Of a stretch of 64,000 bases of DNA, positions 1 to 11,690 are shown piece after piece. The DNA lies in NCBI GenBank assembly GCA_029931535.1, contig JAQPZY010001232.1, forward strand, positions 1,612,001 through 1,676,000, read 5' to 3'. Under the pieces are notes generated by a model, which saw nothing but the letters and a program-made list of their open reading frames with translations, was not told the origin of the DNA and ran no database searches. A program made the translations under genes and the position numbers. Each line of letters starts with the position of its first letter. The stretch's first letter is position 1. The stretch comes from Margaritifera margaritifera (taxonomy: Eukaryota > Mollusca > Bivalvia > Unionida > Margaritiferidae).

Positions 1-2930
1 TTAAAAGGAATGTGGTTTATAATGCTTGTTATTTGCTATGGAAATAAGACCATAGCTTGCGTTCTTTCCCGAATGCTTACGGTTTCAAGCACATTCAAAG
101 TAGTTTCAACCGCGACTGTAACGATTGACCAATGGTGACGTCAAAAGCCCGCTTTAAATGTGTTAATGTTGATTTAATCTATTTACACTTTTCACCCCTA
201 TACCTTAAACTTCATTATAACGCTCCAGTACACCGTACCTGCATACCTTGCATTTCGGTTTAATGTATGGGTAGATAATATATCAAACTATGTTAGTGAA
301 GTACGCATATTTGTCGTGGTTTCAGCAAAGGAGATTTCTCAAGACTTGAATAGCACAGTGGATGTTATTAAAATTCGACTCGTTTTTAGCTCTAAAATAC
401 TGCATATTGCATATTGACAAGATCCAGCAAAGAACGCTGGAGGAAACTTTCAAAAAAGGATATTATGGTACCAGGTGTAGAAACGAATGAAGTATAGGAA
501 ACATAAAATTCGGTGATTACACATATGTTGACATTTAAAATGAGCTTATATATCTTCGCCTTCGTTTGTCCGAATCGTATTACAAGACTTGTGGCATACA
601 TCCACCAGATGGAAGCCATTTGGTTAAATAATAATTGTTTCAGTTCCTTTGTCACCAAAAAGAAATTCAAAGTCGAAGTGTCTGGGTAATAAGATAAGTT
701 TTATAATAACGTCGTACCTCCGCAAGTCTGCCCCCCCCCCCCCATTCCCGTTCATGTCGAGGCAATATTTGCAAATTTAAGTTACTATTTGACTCAGATT
801 TTGGTTTAACCTTTAATGTTTATGTATGAAGGAAGGTACAACTGTTTATTCTGATTTTGTCTTTAAAAGGATCATTAATTTGTATTTTGAATCACCTTTT
901 ATTTTTATCATGGCTACGGGTACTCACCTTGTTTACTTGTTAACATGCATAACAGTCTAATGTGACACTAATGCATTTTAAATAATTCTTTATTCCGACA
1001 ATTTTATTGGCGTATTAATGAATCATCGATAATATCACAGCATTAAACGTGTTATAATCAATGTCATAATTTTCTTTCACGTCTGAAATATGTTGCCATA
1101 AGAGATGTTTCAGTTCTAGATAAGGTCTTAATATCCTTTCTTCCTTCTTTCTTATACTTCTGCTAGAAAATATACAAAGAGGCACAGAAAAAAAAATGTT
1201 CAGCCGCGTTTTCTTATCTGATCAGGTTGGCTTTTGCTGGTTTGACTCGCAGGATTTGGCTACATCAACTGTGCATCAACAAATAAACTCACTTGATGAA
1301 AGTGTAAAGTCATTTATGTAAAAGGAAGTTAAACAACCAGCTATCAAAAAACGTTGAGGTCGTCATGGTTAAATCATGAAATCTCTTGTGGCATCCATTT
1401 AATAAGCTGTAAAACGTTGCACCAATATAGATTTAATTTCGCTTGTTTAAAAAAATATAATTAAGTGTTTCACCAACTCTGAACAACGCAAATTTTGGAT
1501 TCGTATGGTCATTGTGGTAGAGGAAGCCAGAGAACCCGGATTAAACAATCACCAACCAGGATTGGTAACAACATATACTTACAGGATCCAGAACTATGAA
1601 TCAAATTCAGAACCAGAAATTTGTACAAATTAAGCTCTTTGATTCTCCTTTTACCCGGTCTGAGCGTTAAATATTGTACCATTAATATTGGTCAATATAT
1701 CCCACAAGCTGTCGATATATCCTAAATATCGCCTATTTTCAAAGTGTGGAGAGACGCTTGATGCTGAGGAAGCAACAATAGCCTCAGGTAGCCCCTGCCA
1801 TCCCCCAATATTATTTTTAAAAACAAATCAAGGAGACTCAGTTTTCGAAAATTAGACCTCCCCTCCCCCCCAACAAAAAAAAAATAATTAAAATAAAATA
1901 AAGGGAAAAAAATAAATAAAATAAAATCAGTTCGGTTTTATTTTATCCTCTGGAAGCATATTTGCGGAACATTACATTTAATTAGCACTATATAGCCCGG
2001 ATTGTGCTAAAGTGCTGTCAAATCCTATACATACAGTCCAGAAGGGTTAATTTACATTTCTCGATTTTTTGTTTGATTCTTTGTGGGTTTTTTTTTTTTT
2101 TTTTTTTTTTTTTTGTTTCCTACTTCTACCCATCAACATCATTGGTTGAAGTGTCCTCAATCATCTCTAAATCACTTGTAACAGTTGTAGATAGATCATT
2201 TGTGGGTACATTGTGGAAACATGTCTCCAAATGTCTCCAATCTTATCATCGAAATCTCCGTGGTAACAGTGATAGATAGATCATGGTGCGTACGTTGTGG
2301 AAACATCTCTTAATCTGATCATAGAAATCTCTTGGATACAATTGAAGATAGATTGTGGAAAACTATAGTATTATCATAGAAATGTCCTTGGAAGAATTGT
2401 ATATAGATCATTTATGCGTGCAATGTAGAAACATCCCTACCATCGCAATATCCTAAGATATGCAGTTAGCAAATACATATAGTTTTATTGTCAATTAAGA
2501 TTTGTTCTCTTTTAAGCGTTTCGTGTGAAAAATGTTTATGCTGTCCAGACAAATAAAGAAAAATGATCTAAACTCGAGTACGATATGAAACAGACTAAAA
2601 GCAATTTGAACTAAGGTGGATGTCGAACGAAATAAAGGTGGCGGAATTCTTTGAGAGTTATCAAAATAATTGCTATAAATAGGCCAGCTGATTAATCTAA
2701 GGGCCATTTCCAGGAAACCCACGGAACATTGATAAAATAACCAAGAAGGCGATTGTGAAATGTTTATTAAAGTGTTTCATGAGGAGAAAGAAATAGTCAA
2801 AAGACGAATTCATAGTCGTTGCATAGACGACTTTTTCAACAATTTACACAGATACTGTGATTTAAGTTTCAAATCCCCATATTACCATCAGCGAACATTT
2901 AACATGTAATTGGCTCTAGTGATGTACATG
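1..2930 (+). repeat. Unit 1, block A of a long paralogous repeat
   Basis: This stretch recurs in units 2, 3, 4 and partly 5. Shared landmarks include the opening TGCTTGTTATTTGCTATGG, the segment around 1070-1110 (CACGTCTGAAATATG... in this copy) and the segment around 1225-1265 ending in a TTTGGCTACATCA motif. Compared with units 2, 4 and 5, this copy lacks several hundred bases just after about 1265, where the others carry a conserved stem-loop. It contains a poly(C) run at 731-743 and a poly(T) run near 2088-2114. I see no convincing coding region; the short open frames are not preserved between copies. Confidence 0.8.
2150..2450 (+). repeat. Degenerate tandem repeat, about 55-85 bp period
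   Basis: Four imperfect copies share a core like GTAGATAGATCATTTGTG followed by a TTGTGGAAACATCTC-type segment and a GAAATCTCCTTGG-type segment. The ATAGAT landmark recurs near 2191, 2276, 2348 and 2403, so spacing is irregular. The same array type is found in unit 3 near 41866-42070. Confidence 0.7.
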
Positions 2931-4435
2931 TGGGTAGCTAGAAACAGCAACTTTTCTTTAATTGTTTGTCCTTTGTATTCACTGGCGGTGGGTCAGAAAG
3001 TCAACACATGCCAGTCGCACAGTGCGAGTGAATATAAGATTTATAGTGTTTCAACAGGGCTATGATTATTATAATGAGAGAGAGATAGAAAAAATGAGAG
3101 AGATAGAGACAGACGAATTAACCCCAACAATATATATAAGTATATTGAAAAATTATCATCACAAATGTTCAATAGTTGTTGATGACACGATGTAACAGTT
3201 CAATTTAGAAAAAAACATGTTTTTAATTCTTGTTTTTGCCCTAAAAGAGGAATATCTTTTCGGACACGAACTCAAGACTCGTTCATAAAGCCGCAAACAG
3301 CCATCCTTGGTTTCATCCACATCGAAGATAGGTTTATCTTAAATGCCTATTTCGATTAGGATTTGCGAAAAAAAACTGTATTAAATAATATTGTTTAAGT
3401 TGTTTTTAGTTGATAAAAAAGTATACATAGAATAACTCAGGGTCATACTGATTTGATATCAGTGTAATGTGAAACAATATTTGTTAAGCTAAGGTTAAAC
3501 TGAATCTTTCTTTGCCCTCCATCTAGCTTCATTTCCTGGAATAAATCCTTAACTAATAATTAAGCTTTATTTTTGTTTACCACGTAATAAAGTCGCACTG
3601 ATGACATGTATGATAATGTGGATTTTACGATGTTTTCATGCTCCTAAGTTCTGTAATATGATCAGGAGTTTATGAATATGTCAGATTTACGAGCAAGAAA
3701 ATACTGATTTTAAAACTTATTAGCTTTACAGGTGCAAAATGTTATACAGGATAATATTACACAAATAGTTTTACATCTCTCTACAGACATTGATACAAGA
3801 AAACGAATATACTTTGTTGAAATGAAATGTAATGGTCCTCATTTGCGATGTTTACACTTAATTTCTGACCCCTTTCCGAAACATTAAAGATGTTCCCTGT
3901 CTGTTTTCAAGTCGTTAAATTGAACATTCCACACTTTATTTATGATAGATATTTCTTTCATGAGAATATGGATACAAGATATTCATATAGTCCATGTAAA
4001 TGTTTTGACCCACAAAAACCATTTTGTGTTGTAAATTGCTTTCAAATTCATATATTTTGAATACAACAGTTAATGAAATGAGACAAATAGTTAAGTTTAA
4101 TTGTTTTAAAATATCCAAACTTTCCTTATAGACATTTATCAACTTACACTTAAGAACAAATTGATTTTGGTTTATCAATTTTAAAAAAAAATAATTCGGA
4201 CCGATGTGAAACCAAACAATGATGCTACAAAAGTCGGTGTTATGGGCATTCTTCCGTAGCAGACACACCCGCATGAATGCCGTAACCCGCGGGCCCAGGT
4301 TAAAAAATCTCCGTGGAGTACGAATTAAAATTCTCTACCCTGTATGATAATATTATTTATTCGTATTTAAAAATTATGTTACTGTTATCATGCGTTCTTC
4401 TGTAGGATCCAAGAACAGCACTTTCAGCTTTGTTT

Positions 4436-4438
<3 letters not shown>

Positions 4439-4500
<62 letters not shown>
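4439..4500. repeat. (TA)n microsatellite
   Basis: About 31 uninterrupted TA units lie at the end of the first copy of the 233-bp duplication. A single (TA)n tract occupies the matching place in the inverted block of unit 5. Confidence 0.95.
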
Positions 4501-4503
<3 letters not shown>

Positions 4504-4666
4504 TAAATAATATTACCATACAGGTGAGAGAATTTGTAATTCTTCGTAGAGTACAAATTGAAAATTCTCTATTATCTAGAATAATTTATTCGTGTTTAAA
4601 AATTCTATTAATGTTATCAAGCATTCTCCAGGGACAGCACTTTCAGCTCTGTTTTGTGTATATTTG

Positions 4667-4670
<4 letters not shown>

Positions 4671-4725
<55 letters not shown>
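4671..4725. repeat. (TA)n microsatellite
   Basis: An uninterrupted TA tract lies at the end of the second copy of the 233-bp duplication. Confidence 0.95.
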
Positions 4726-4727
<2 letters not shown>

Positions 4728-4916
4728 TATCAGCTAAACTATAATATAAATCAATATGGAATTTTCAGCTCATGACAAATTGTATAAAAATAAATGAAGT
4801 TATGAATATTTTAATTTGTTCCAAAAAATAAATATTTTTTTTAAAGTAAAATCATTTAGGTGTTGGCGCATCAGAACCAATTACCAACAAATTGTGCATA
4901 CAGATAAGATTATGTA

Positions 4917-5248
4917 TTGACTCCCACCTAGCAAGCGATATTATTGGTCAACGTTCCTTTGTAATGTACAATACGTCATAGTTAGATTGACAGGTTGGTG
5001 GTATCGGCGATTGGTCAAAAACCGTAAATCGGTCAGAGATTTTACACATGCATGTGGATAAATTTTCTTTCATCCAGCGGTATTGACTTCCACCTAGCAA
5101 GCGATATTATTGGTCAATGTTCCTTTGTAATGTACAATACGTCATAGTTAGATTGACAGGTTGGTGGTGTCCGCGATTGGTCAAACACCGTAAATCGGTC
5201 AGAGATTTTACACATGCATGTGGATAAATTTTCTTTCATCCAGCGGTG
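4917..5248 (+). repeat. 166-bp tandem duplication
   Basis: Two head-to-tail copies begin TTGACTCCCACCTAGC at 4917 and TTGACTTCCACCTAGC at 5083, and both end in TTTCATCCAGCGGT. They differ at only a few bases. The inverted homologue in unit 5 (about 51170-51330) carries a single, more diverged copy, so this duplication is recent and private to unit 1. Confidence 0.9.
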
Positions 5249-5689
5249 AGAGATATAAACTAGGTTTATGAGTAACCAGATTTGTAAACTCGGCTGTCGT
5301 GTCCTTTGTATTCCATCTACCCAAAGACATAAAACTATTCTGTCGTGTGTGAAGATGGATGTGATATTAACGTGTCTAATGCTTAATATGCAAAATCTTG
5401 AATTTTAATTGCTGTATTACACCTTAACAGATAATTAATCCTTAATAGTAAGACAAAATTAGTATGCATTTCATGTTTGGCATAACATTAACATACACGT
5501 TCCATTTTCAACCTCTATAATGAATTGGTATTTTTAAGTCACCCACATTTTGTTATAAGTACAATCTATTGAATAAACCAAAATATTAAGTGAGAATATT
5601 TAGTTTAGAATATGAAACTAACAATATAGTTGGCTATTATTTAATTCAGACTGATATGACATCAAGACACCCATTTCACATCGTTACTG

Positions 5690-6025
5690 AAAGAATCTGC
5701 TCCTGTCTTACCACTAAATTATCTTAATCGAGAATTGGAACCAATTATTAAACACCTTCCTATTGTTGTTCTTCTTCATCTTGTAATTCTATTTTTATGT
5801 CTTTTGTAATCTTTGATTTAATTGTCACCATAGTGTTGGTTAAAACATATGATTGCCAGATTCTAAACTATCTGCAGTAGACCGTTGGTATTATACATTA
5901 TATTTTAAGTCCGACATTTAGTAGATTAATGATGAAACTTTTACATAAAATCCTCAAGTTTGATTTTTCTTTCTTAAAATTTCTGAAAAGAGCTTACAGT
6001 TCAAATTCTAACGTTTGCAATAAAA
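5690..6025. other. Unassigned interval between blocks B and C
   Basis: About 330 bases of AT-rich sequence. I could not pair it with another part of the window, and I see no gene. Confidence 0.5.
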
Positions 6026-6537
6026 AATGTCCATTAAACTTTTCGAGAGAATAATAGAGAGAGACAGACAGACAGAGAGCGAGAGAGAGAGAGAGAGAAA
6101 GTCAGTAGAATATTCGGGTAGCCATTTCGACATATGACATGTATTCATTCGAAACTCTGAGTCGAATGTCGAAGTAAATGGTAAATATCCGTTGGTCCTA
6201 TCATTATTTATAGTTTCTAGTATGAACACGTGCTTTTGTTTGCATGTTTCATTGAAGAGTGTAAACTATATCAAAATGTCGCAGAATGACTTGACACTCA
6301 GAACAGATATAACAAAAGCAATCTGTATTAAACGTCAAGCACGATGCACGTTTGCTCTGTATAACATATATGCACTACGTAGCAATGGATATTATTTACC
6401 TCTTGAACACCAAAGGGGTACCATGTGAGTTTAAAAAAAATCTCCAATACACAAAATGGATAACGAAAATATGATAAAAATAAGCATAGAAAATCTGGAA
6501 GGAAAAAGGTACAGGAACGGTGTTATTTGCACTTTTC

Positions 6538-6574
6538 ATCGTCATCGTCATCATCATCATCATCATCATCATCA
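6538..6574. repeat. (CAT)n microsatellite
   Basis: Short CAT/CGT trinucleotide tract. Unit 5 has a shorter version at the equivalent place near 53563. Confidence 0.85.
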
Positions 6575-7692
6575 ATATAAAATGTGACAAAATATTCAGA
6601 AACTCGTTATCATATAGAGTGGGGGAAAATGTTTGCGATTTTCATTTCACTCGAGCTATGTAATCTTTATTTAACCAACATTTACGTGAATAAGTCCTCT
6701 TTAACTTTGTAGAAATCATGGGAAAATATCTAAAAGTACCAAAAGCGTGTTTGTATGCAAAATAAGAAGACGAAAAAAACAAAAAACAAACAAAATAACA
6801 TTTTTATGAAAATTTATGGTATGCACTCGGAGATCAAAATTATCGTGAGTACTCCGCCTCTCCTCTTCCTCCTCTTTTCCACTTTCTTCTTCTCCACATC
6901 ATTATTATTACTATTACAGTTATTGTGGTTGAAGGTGATGATGTCGTTTATGATCACGGTAACTGAAGTGTCCCTCGTGCTGTTTTTACTGCAGCTGTTG
7001 ATACTATTTTATAACCCTTCTATTGAAAGGCTTTTTTTTACTGTTGTAGTCCTTGTTGGTGTTGTTGTTATTTTAATCTACAAACTGAGGTTGAATGATG
7101 CTATGGGATTTTATCTCCGTGCTACATATTGGTTTTATGCATATAATAATAAAAATTGCTTAAAGAGAAACATGCTACAAGTAAATTTTTAGAAAACATG
7201 CAGGGAAGGGAGGAGTCTGCACACAATACACATATTATTTAGTGATTAATTTGTGTATTCGCATCGAATGCCTGTAATCTTGACTCTTATCTATGGCCGA
7301 AGAAGGAACCATATTTGTTTTAGATGATTCTTTCTTTCAATACCTTTTCACACACACGTACAATAGCTGAGGAAAAATAGTGCACAATGTTAAACAGATT
7401 CTGTACAGTCTGTGGAACTCACCGATTGAAGTATTATTTAACAGCAGAAAGGAAACTGATGAAATGTTTATTCATTACTTACACTGTTCAAGGCTACTAG
7501 TAACACTGCGCTCTTTTTATAATGTATTTGTTTCACAATTTTGTTCCGCTTGCCTTCTTTGTACTAATTTTGTATAATACATTTCTACCACCGACTAAAC
7601 TCCACTGTAGAAAACGCATATACTGCACTTGTACTAGTCAGTGATCATAGGGAATTAGAGGAATTAAACTGATTTGGCGTGTGTGTGTGTGT

Positions 7693-7783
7693 GCAAAAGC
7701 AAAAATAGGCCAAACGCCACATGGTATGACTGATCTCGTTGATCAGTTATACCATGTGGCGTTTTGCCTCTTTTTGCTTTTGC
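7693..7783 (+). repeat. Long near-perfect hairpin (inverted repeat) in block C
   Basis: Left arm 7693-7735 and right arm 7741-7783 are 43 bases each, with about three mismatches and a 5-base loop (TCGTT). The arms begin GCAAAAGCAAAAA and close with ACTGATC/GATCAGT. The hairpin follows a (GT)n tract. A second copy with its own substitutions is at 55344-55435, and a lone right-arm sequence lies near 54808-54863. It could be a palindromic mobile-element remnant or a transcribed hairpin; the sequence alone does not decide. Confidence 0.85.
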
Positions 7784-8269
7784 ATATTGATGTGGTGTAT
7801 TTTTTTTTTTTTTTTTTTTTGCATGAAACAATGATACTAGAAATGGATGAAATGTTTTCTTGTCTTTCTTAAAAAAAAAATTTTTTTTGCATGAAACAAT
7901 GGTAGTAAAAATGGATAAAAATGTTTTTTTTTTTTACAGGATTTTCATTTAAATGTGTAAAGTGTCTGATTATAATGAGACTAATTTCTTTCTTTACAGA
8001 AAAGGACATGGTGCCTTTCTAAATCTTCAAATATTTAAACGTTGCCACTTTTTCCCTTGCAATGGCTTAATATCTTATACTTTTCTCACATTTTGTTAAT
8101 GTCAACAAGTGAGAGGCACACTATCTAGTGTTATTTAGCCCATCATAATCTAAGCAATATTTCGAGCCTACAATAATACAGCTAATATTTAAACATAATT
8201 TAAACTGCACCTCAAAAACTGTCGATTGCAAACCAAAGAAAGACCATTTCCAAAGTAAAACATCTCTCT

Positions 8270-8389
<120 letters not shown>

Positions 8390-9139
8390 GGAGAATTATC
8401 ATATCTCCAACAAAACTCATTTTCGGTGCCACTGAAAAATGTCTCCTTCTAAACTTGCACATATAAGCGCTTACGATTAAATTTTCACCATGTCACGTTT
8501 TGCTTCTCTATTCATTTTCATCTTGGTTAACCAAGTCTTGAATGGATATAAATCTGTCAAGTTTGACCTTTATTCAGGCTCAAATCTCATAAATATGCTT
8601 CAATAAGGATTAATTATTACGTATCGACAGTTGCAAACTTTTTAATGGCTATTTTTTCAAAACCCACCTCATAGTTGATAAATATATTAATGGTTCCCTT
8701 ATTAAAATCAGAATTGTCAGAAATCCGTTTTATTTTTCGCAAAATCATTCATATAGAATATGTAACAACTACTGGAATATGTGCTGAAGTTTTGCGCAAT
8801 TGGGTCAATTCGTGGCCCAGTTCTATATGAATTCGTATTTTATTTGTCGAAATTAGCCGAAGTTGATATAATTTCAGTTTGTACCTAGTACAAGATACTA
8901 ACTGTATGAGGATCGGACTAACCACCCCCTAGAACGTTCTCAAATCAAATTATATGAGATTTTTGCGGTGATTAAATGTATCTAGTTAATTTCACATAGT
9001 TGTTCTTTAAGAAAATGACATTGTTTTATGTACCAAATAAAAATATGGTTATTTCAGTTATGTATGGCTGCTTTGTGAAGAATAATGTCAGGATTAATAA
9101 AGCCTGCTTTGAAAGAAAGATTTTTAGATGTCTTACGGT

Positions 9140-10160
9140 ACGGCTAAAAACAGCATCATCTCGAATTGCCAATCTTCGAAAACTAATATACAAACTTAGA
9201 AGTCAAATGTGATCAAAGCTGTATATAACTTATAGCAGGTCCATTTTGGAATATGTCTGTGTATTTTGGGATGGATGTTAGGTTATAAATTCCGAAAAAC
9301 TTGAAAAACTATAGCTAGAAGCGGCAGGAACAGTTACAGGACTTCCAAACTTATTTTGGGAAAGTCTGCAATTTAGACGAAAGAGTCAAAAAATATTCTC
9401 TATGAAATTAAAATAAGGCAAACTCATGACAATCTTTTTAAATTAATCCCTCTCCCTGTGTCCGAACAAACCATTATAACCTTTTATGTTTAAATAATTT
9501 AGTCACTTGCAATTTTAGACTAGACTTATTCCATCATTTTTATACCCTCAACAGTGGCCTCGTGGAACAATCTTAAACAGGATACCCAATGTATCATGTC
9601 TTACAGTGCTTTGATAAAATGTTTATGTCCAAATATCGAAACCAGTAATATGCCAAATCTTACATATTATTATCTATACTAGATTGCGTCATTTTTAGCG
9701 CATTAAAAGCTGACCTTTATCGTGTTCCACTTGTTCACACCCCTTTTTGTTTCTTTTGGTGGCATAGAAACCAACCTACATTTCTTTATATTCTGTCCCA
9801 AGTATAGTCAGCAGCGAAATGAGTTGATGAAAAGTTACTATCAGTGCCATATCCAAATGTTAGTTACTGATTTGGGGAGAGGGCGGGCGATCCAAATGAA
9901 AGATATAAAATTCTACAACATGTATGCAAGTATATAAATGATACTGAACGATGGAAATTTTTTTTACTAAAATCAAGAATGATGTTATTATTCCCCCCCC
10001 CCTTCTCCAATTATTTTTCAATATTAGTTTTTGCTACACTGTTGTCATGTTGAAATATATTGAAATATTTGTATCATATAATGTGAGGGCTAATTAAGTT
10101 GAAAACGTGTGCCCAATCCCATTGTATCATATGTTGATAATAAAATATGTGTAAACCAAA
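9140..10160 (+). pseudogene. Decayed 3' end of a non-LTR retrotransposon (LINE)
   Basis: Broken reading frames encode the C-terminal region of a LINE reverse transcriptase polyprotein. One segment reads like RSILEYVCVFWDGC, followed by EKL and AAGTVTGLPN-like residues. This matches the post-RT thumb region seen in many invertebrate LINEs, where a motif of the type LEYA-VWD-C is followed by EAARIVTG. Further on, near 9770, HFFIFCPKYSQQRNEL resembles the cysteine/histidine-containing C-terminal segment of the same elements. Many stops and frameshifts make it non-functional. The 3' end near 10105-10160 (ATCCCATTGTATCATAT, then AATAAAATATGTGTAAACC) is shared with the LINE tail at 25363-25502. The start of the same segment is seen at 63900-64000, so this LINE remnant is part of the duplicated unit. 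Confidence 0.75.
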
Positions 10161-11690
10161 ATAATTAACCGAATTGTTGAAACTGACGCTAATTGTGACT
10201 TAAACTGCCATATTTGGTGTTACCACAAGAGAAATTAAATGACAAAAGACACCTCTACTTCAAGGCATAATGTTTATTTTTAATCTCAGTTTTTTCCAGT
10301 GTGAAAGGAGACCTCACGGTGTATCCTACCGTGCCTCAACACTAGTCGTTCATGAAATACTGGACGCAATCAAAGCCTGTGGCATAACTTAGGACCTTGA
10401 ATAATGAATGAGCACGCATACAATAACTTTAGTCTATACCACATATTTAACTATCTCAAGTTTTGCCTTTCAAAGGGGTATGTCGTAGAGTGCACCGACT
10501 TTGTCTAGCCAGCTCTACTTTCAATCCTCACATGAAAGACTATCCAGAGCTAGAATACATAGGTGGTAAACGGCAGCATTCTTCCCTGACTTGTATTCTT
10601 CTAGAGAATGACAGAATATATTGTAAGCCTTTTCATGTTTACCAGCCTTGAAATAGGATAAAGCCGAGTAGGTTGATGGTAAACATCAAAGTCCTTGACA
10701 TTTCCTTCATTTTAGGAAGCAGTGACTATAACGAATAAGCATAGATCACTAGATGGATTTCGCAGTAAAAGAGGTTCCTGTTTCCTACACCCAAAAAAGC
10801 ACACTCATAGTTTCCGGCTTCTGAAAGACATTGCAGATATGTTGACCTAAATCTAACATACAGTGCTGCAAATTAATTTCTTGCAACTTTGAGATACTCT
10901 GGATTTCCATCGGCCTCAGTTAAATTGCCATACTTTACAATGATCACAAGATTTATTCTGCTGCGCTCACCTGTGTATAAATATACAATGTTTAGCCCGT
11001 CTAAAACAATGAGAGAACTGTAGTCTTTACAGACTCAATATCACAACGTACATTATTCGTTCCTTTCAGATCAGAGATTTAGTTTTCTGTGGAAAAGAAA
11101 ATACAGAAGTTTTATATTTAGTCTAGCAGCTAGGACCAAAATTTTTCGAAAGGTTCACCCCGAAAACTAGAACATTTCTGATAGACCCATGCATTTCTAT
11201 GACCCTTCAGGGAAACCCGTAGGGTGGATGTGGACTCCAGAAGTGGTGCAGTTGTTTTTTCATCAGAGGGCTTTGTTGAGAGACTTGGTACCCCAAAACG
11301 GTCATCTCTAAAAACATGTTTGTTTCAATAGTGTATTGTCTCATATACTATCTAATGAAAAAAATCATTTTTTTAAAAAGCATGCTAAGCTTCCACCATG
11401 TGGAAGAAACCACATAAACCACCCCAATTTTGAATCTGCTCAGTATTTTGCAAATCATAACATATGATTAATGGTGATTGTTAATAAAATCTACAGTTGT
11501 TATGTTCATTGTTACATTCATGTTTTGATATTGTCATTGTTACTGTTACTATTGTAAAAAGCCTAAATATTAAGTCCTTAGAACTCTCAAATAATTTACA
11601 CCACAGAATGATTGATAAGCAATATCATTACTAAATATCATGAAGGTTATTAATTATATTTTGTATTTCACCCTATTTCAGATGGATTCC
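10160..11690. other. Unrecognised interval
   Basis: About 1.5 kb between the LINE tail and the decayed coding region. Fragments of open frame occur (for example 10463-10651), but I recognise none. It may hold further decayed upstream sequence of the pseudogene at 11690-14480. No microsatellite or paralogous block was identified here. Confidence 0.4.

Larger units (their letters stand above)
4313..4725 (+). repeat. 233-bp tandem duplication, each copy ending in (TA)n
   Basis: A segment beginning GTGGAGTAC at 4313 is repeated from GTAGAGTAC at 4546. Both copies share AATTCTCTA, TTTATTCGT and a CAGCACTTTCAGCT segment, and both run into a long (TA)n tract (4439-4500 and 4671-4725). The dinucleotide tract appears to have been copied with the segment. 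Confidence 0.75.
2930..5690 (+). repeat. Unit 1, block B of the long repeat
   Basis: The block is recognisable in unit 3 up to its position of about 3250, in small pieces in units 2 and 4, and almost entirely in unit 5, where it is inverted (50676-52940). Landmarks are a GGGTCAGAAAGTCA segment near 2990, a CATCTAGCTTCATTTCC segment near 3523 and an AAATTGATTTTGGTTTATC segment near 4157. Two internal tandem duplications (4313-4725 and 4917-5248) are specific to this copy. No gene is evident. Confidence 0.8.

Noticed and set aside
6755..7192. 145-residue hydrophobic open frame in block C
   Set aside because: The homologous stretches in units 2 and 5 are disrupted by ATT or CTT expansions and shifts, so the frame is not conserved. 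Its composition follows local low complexity.
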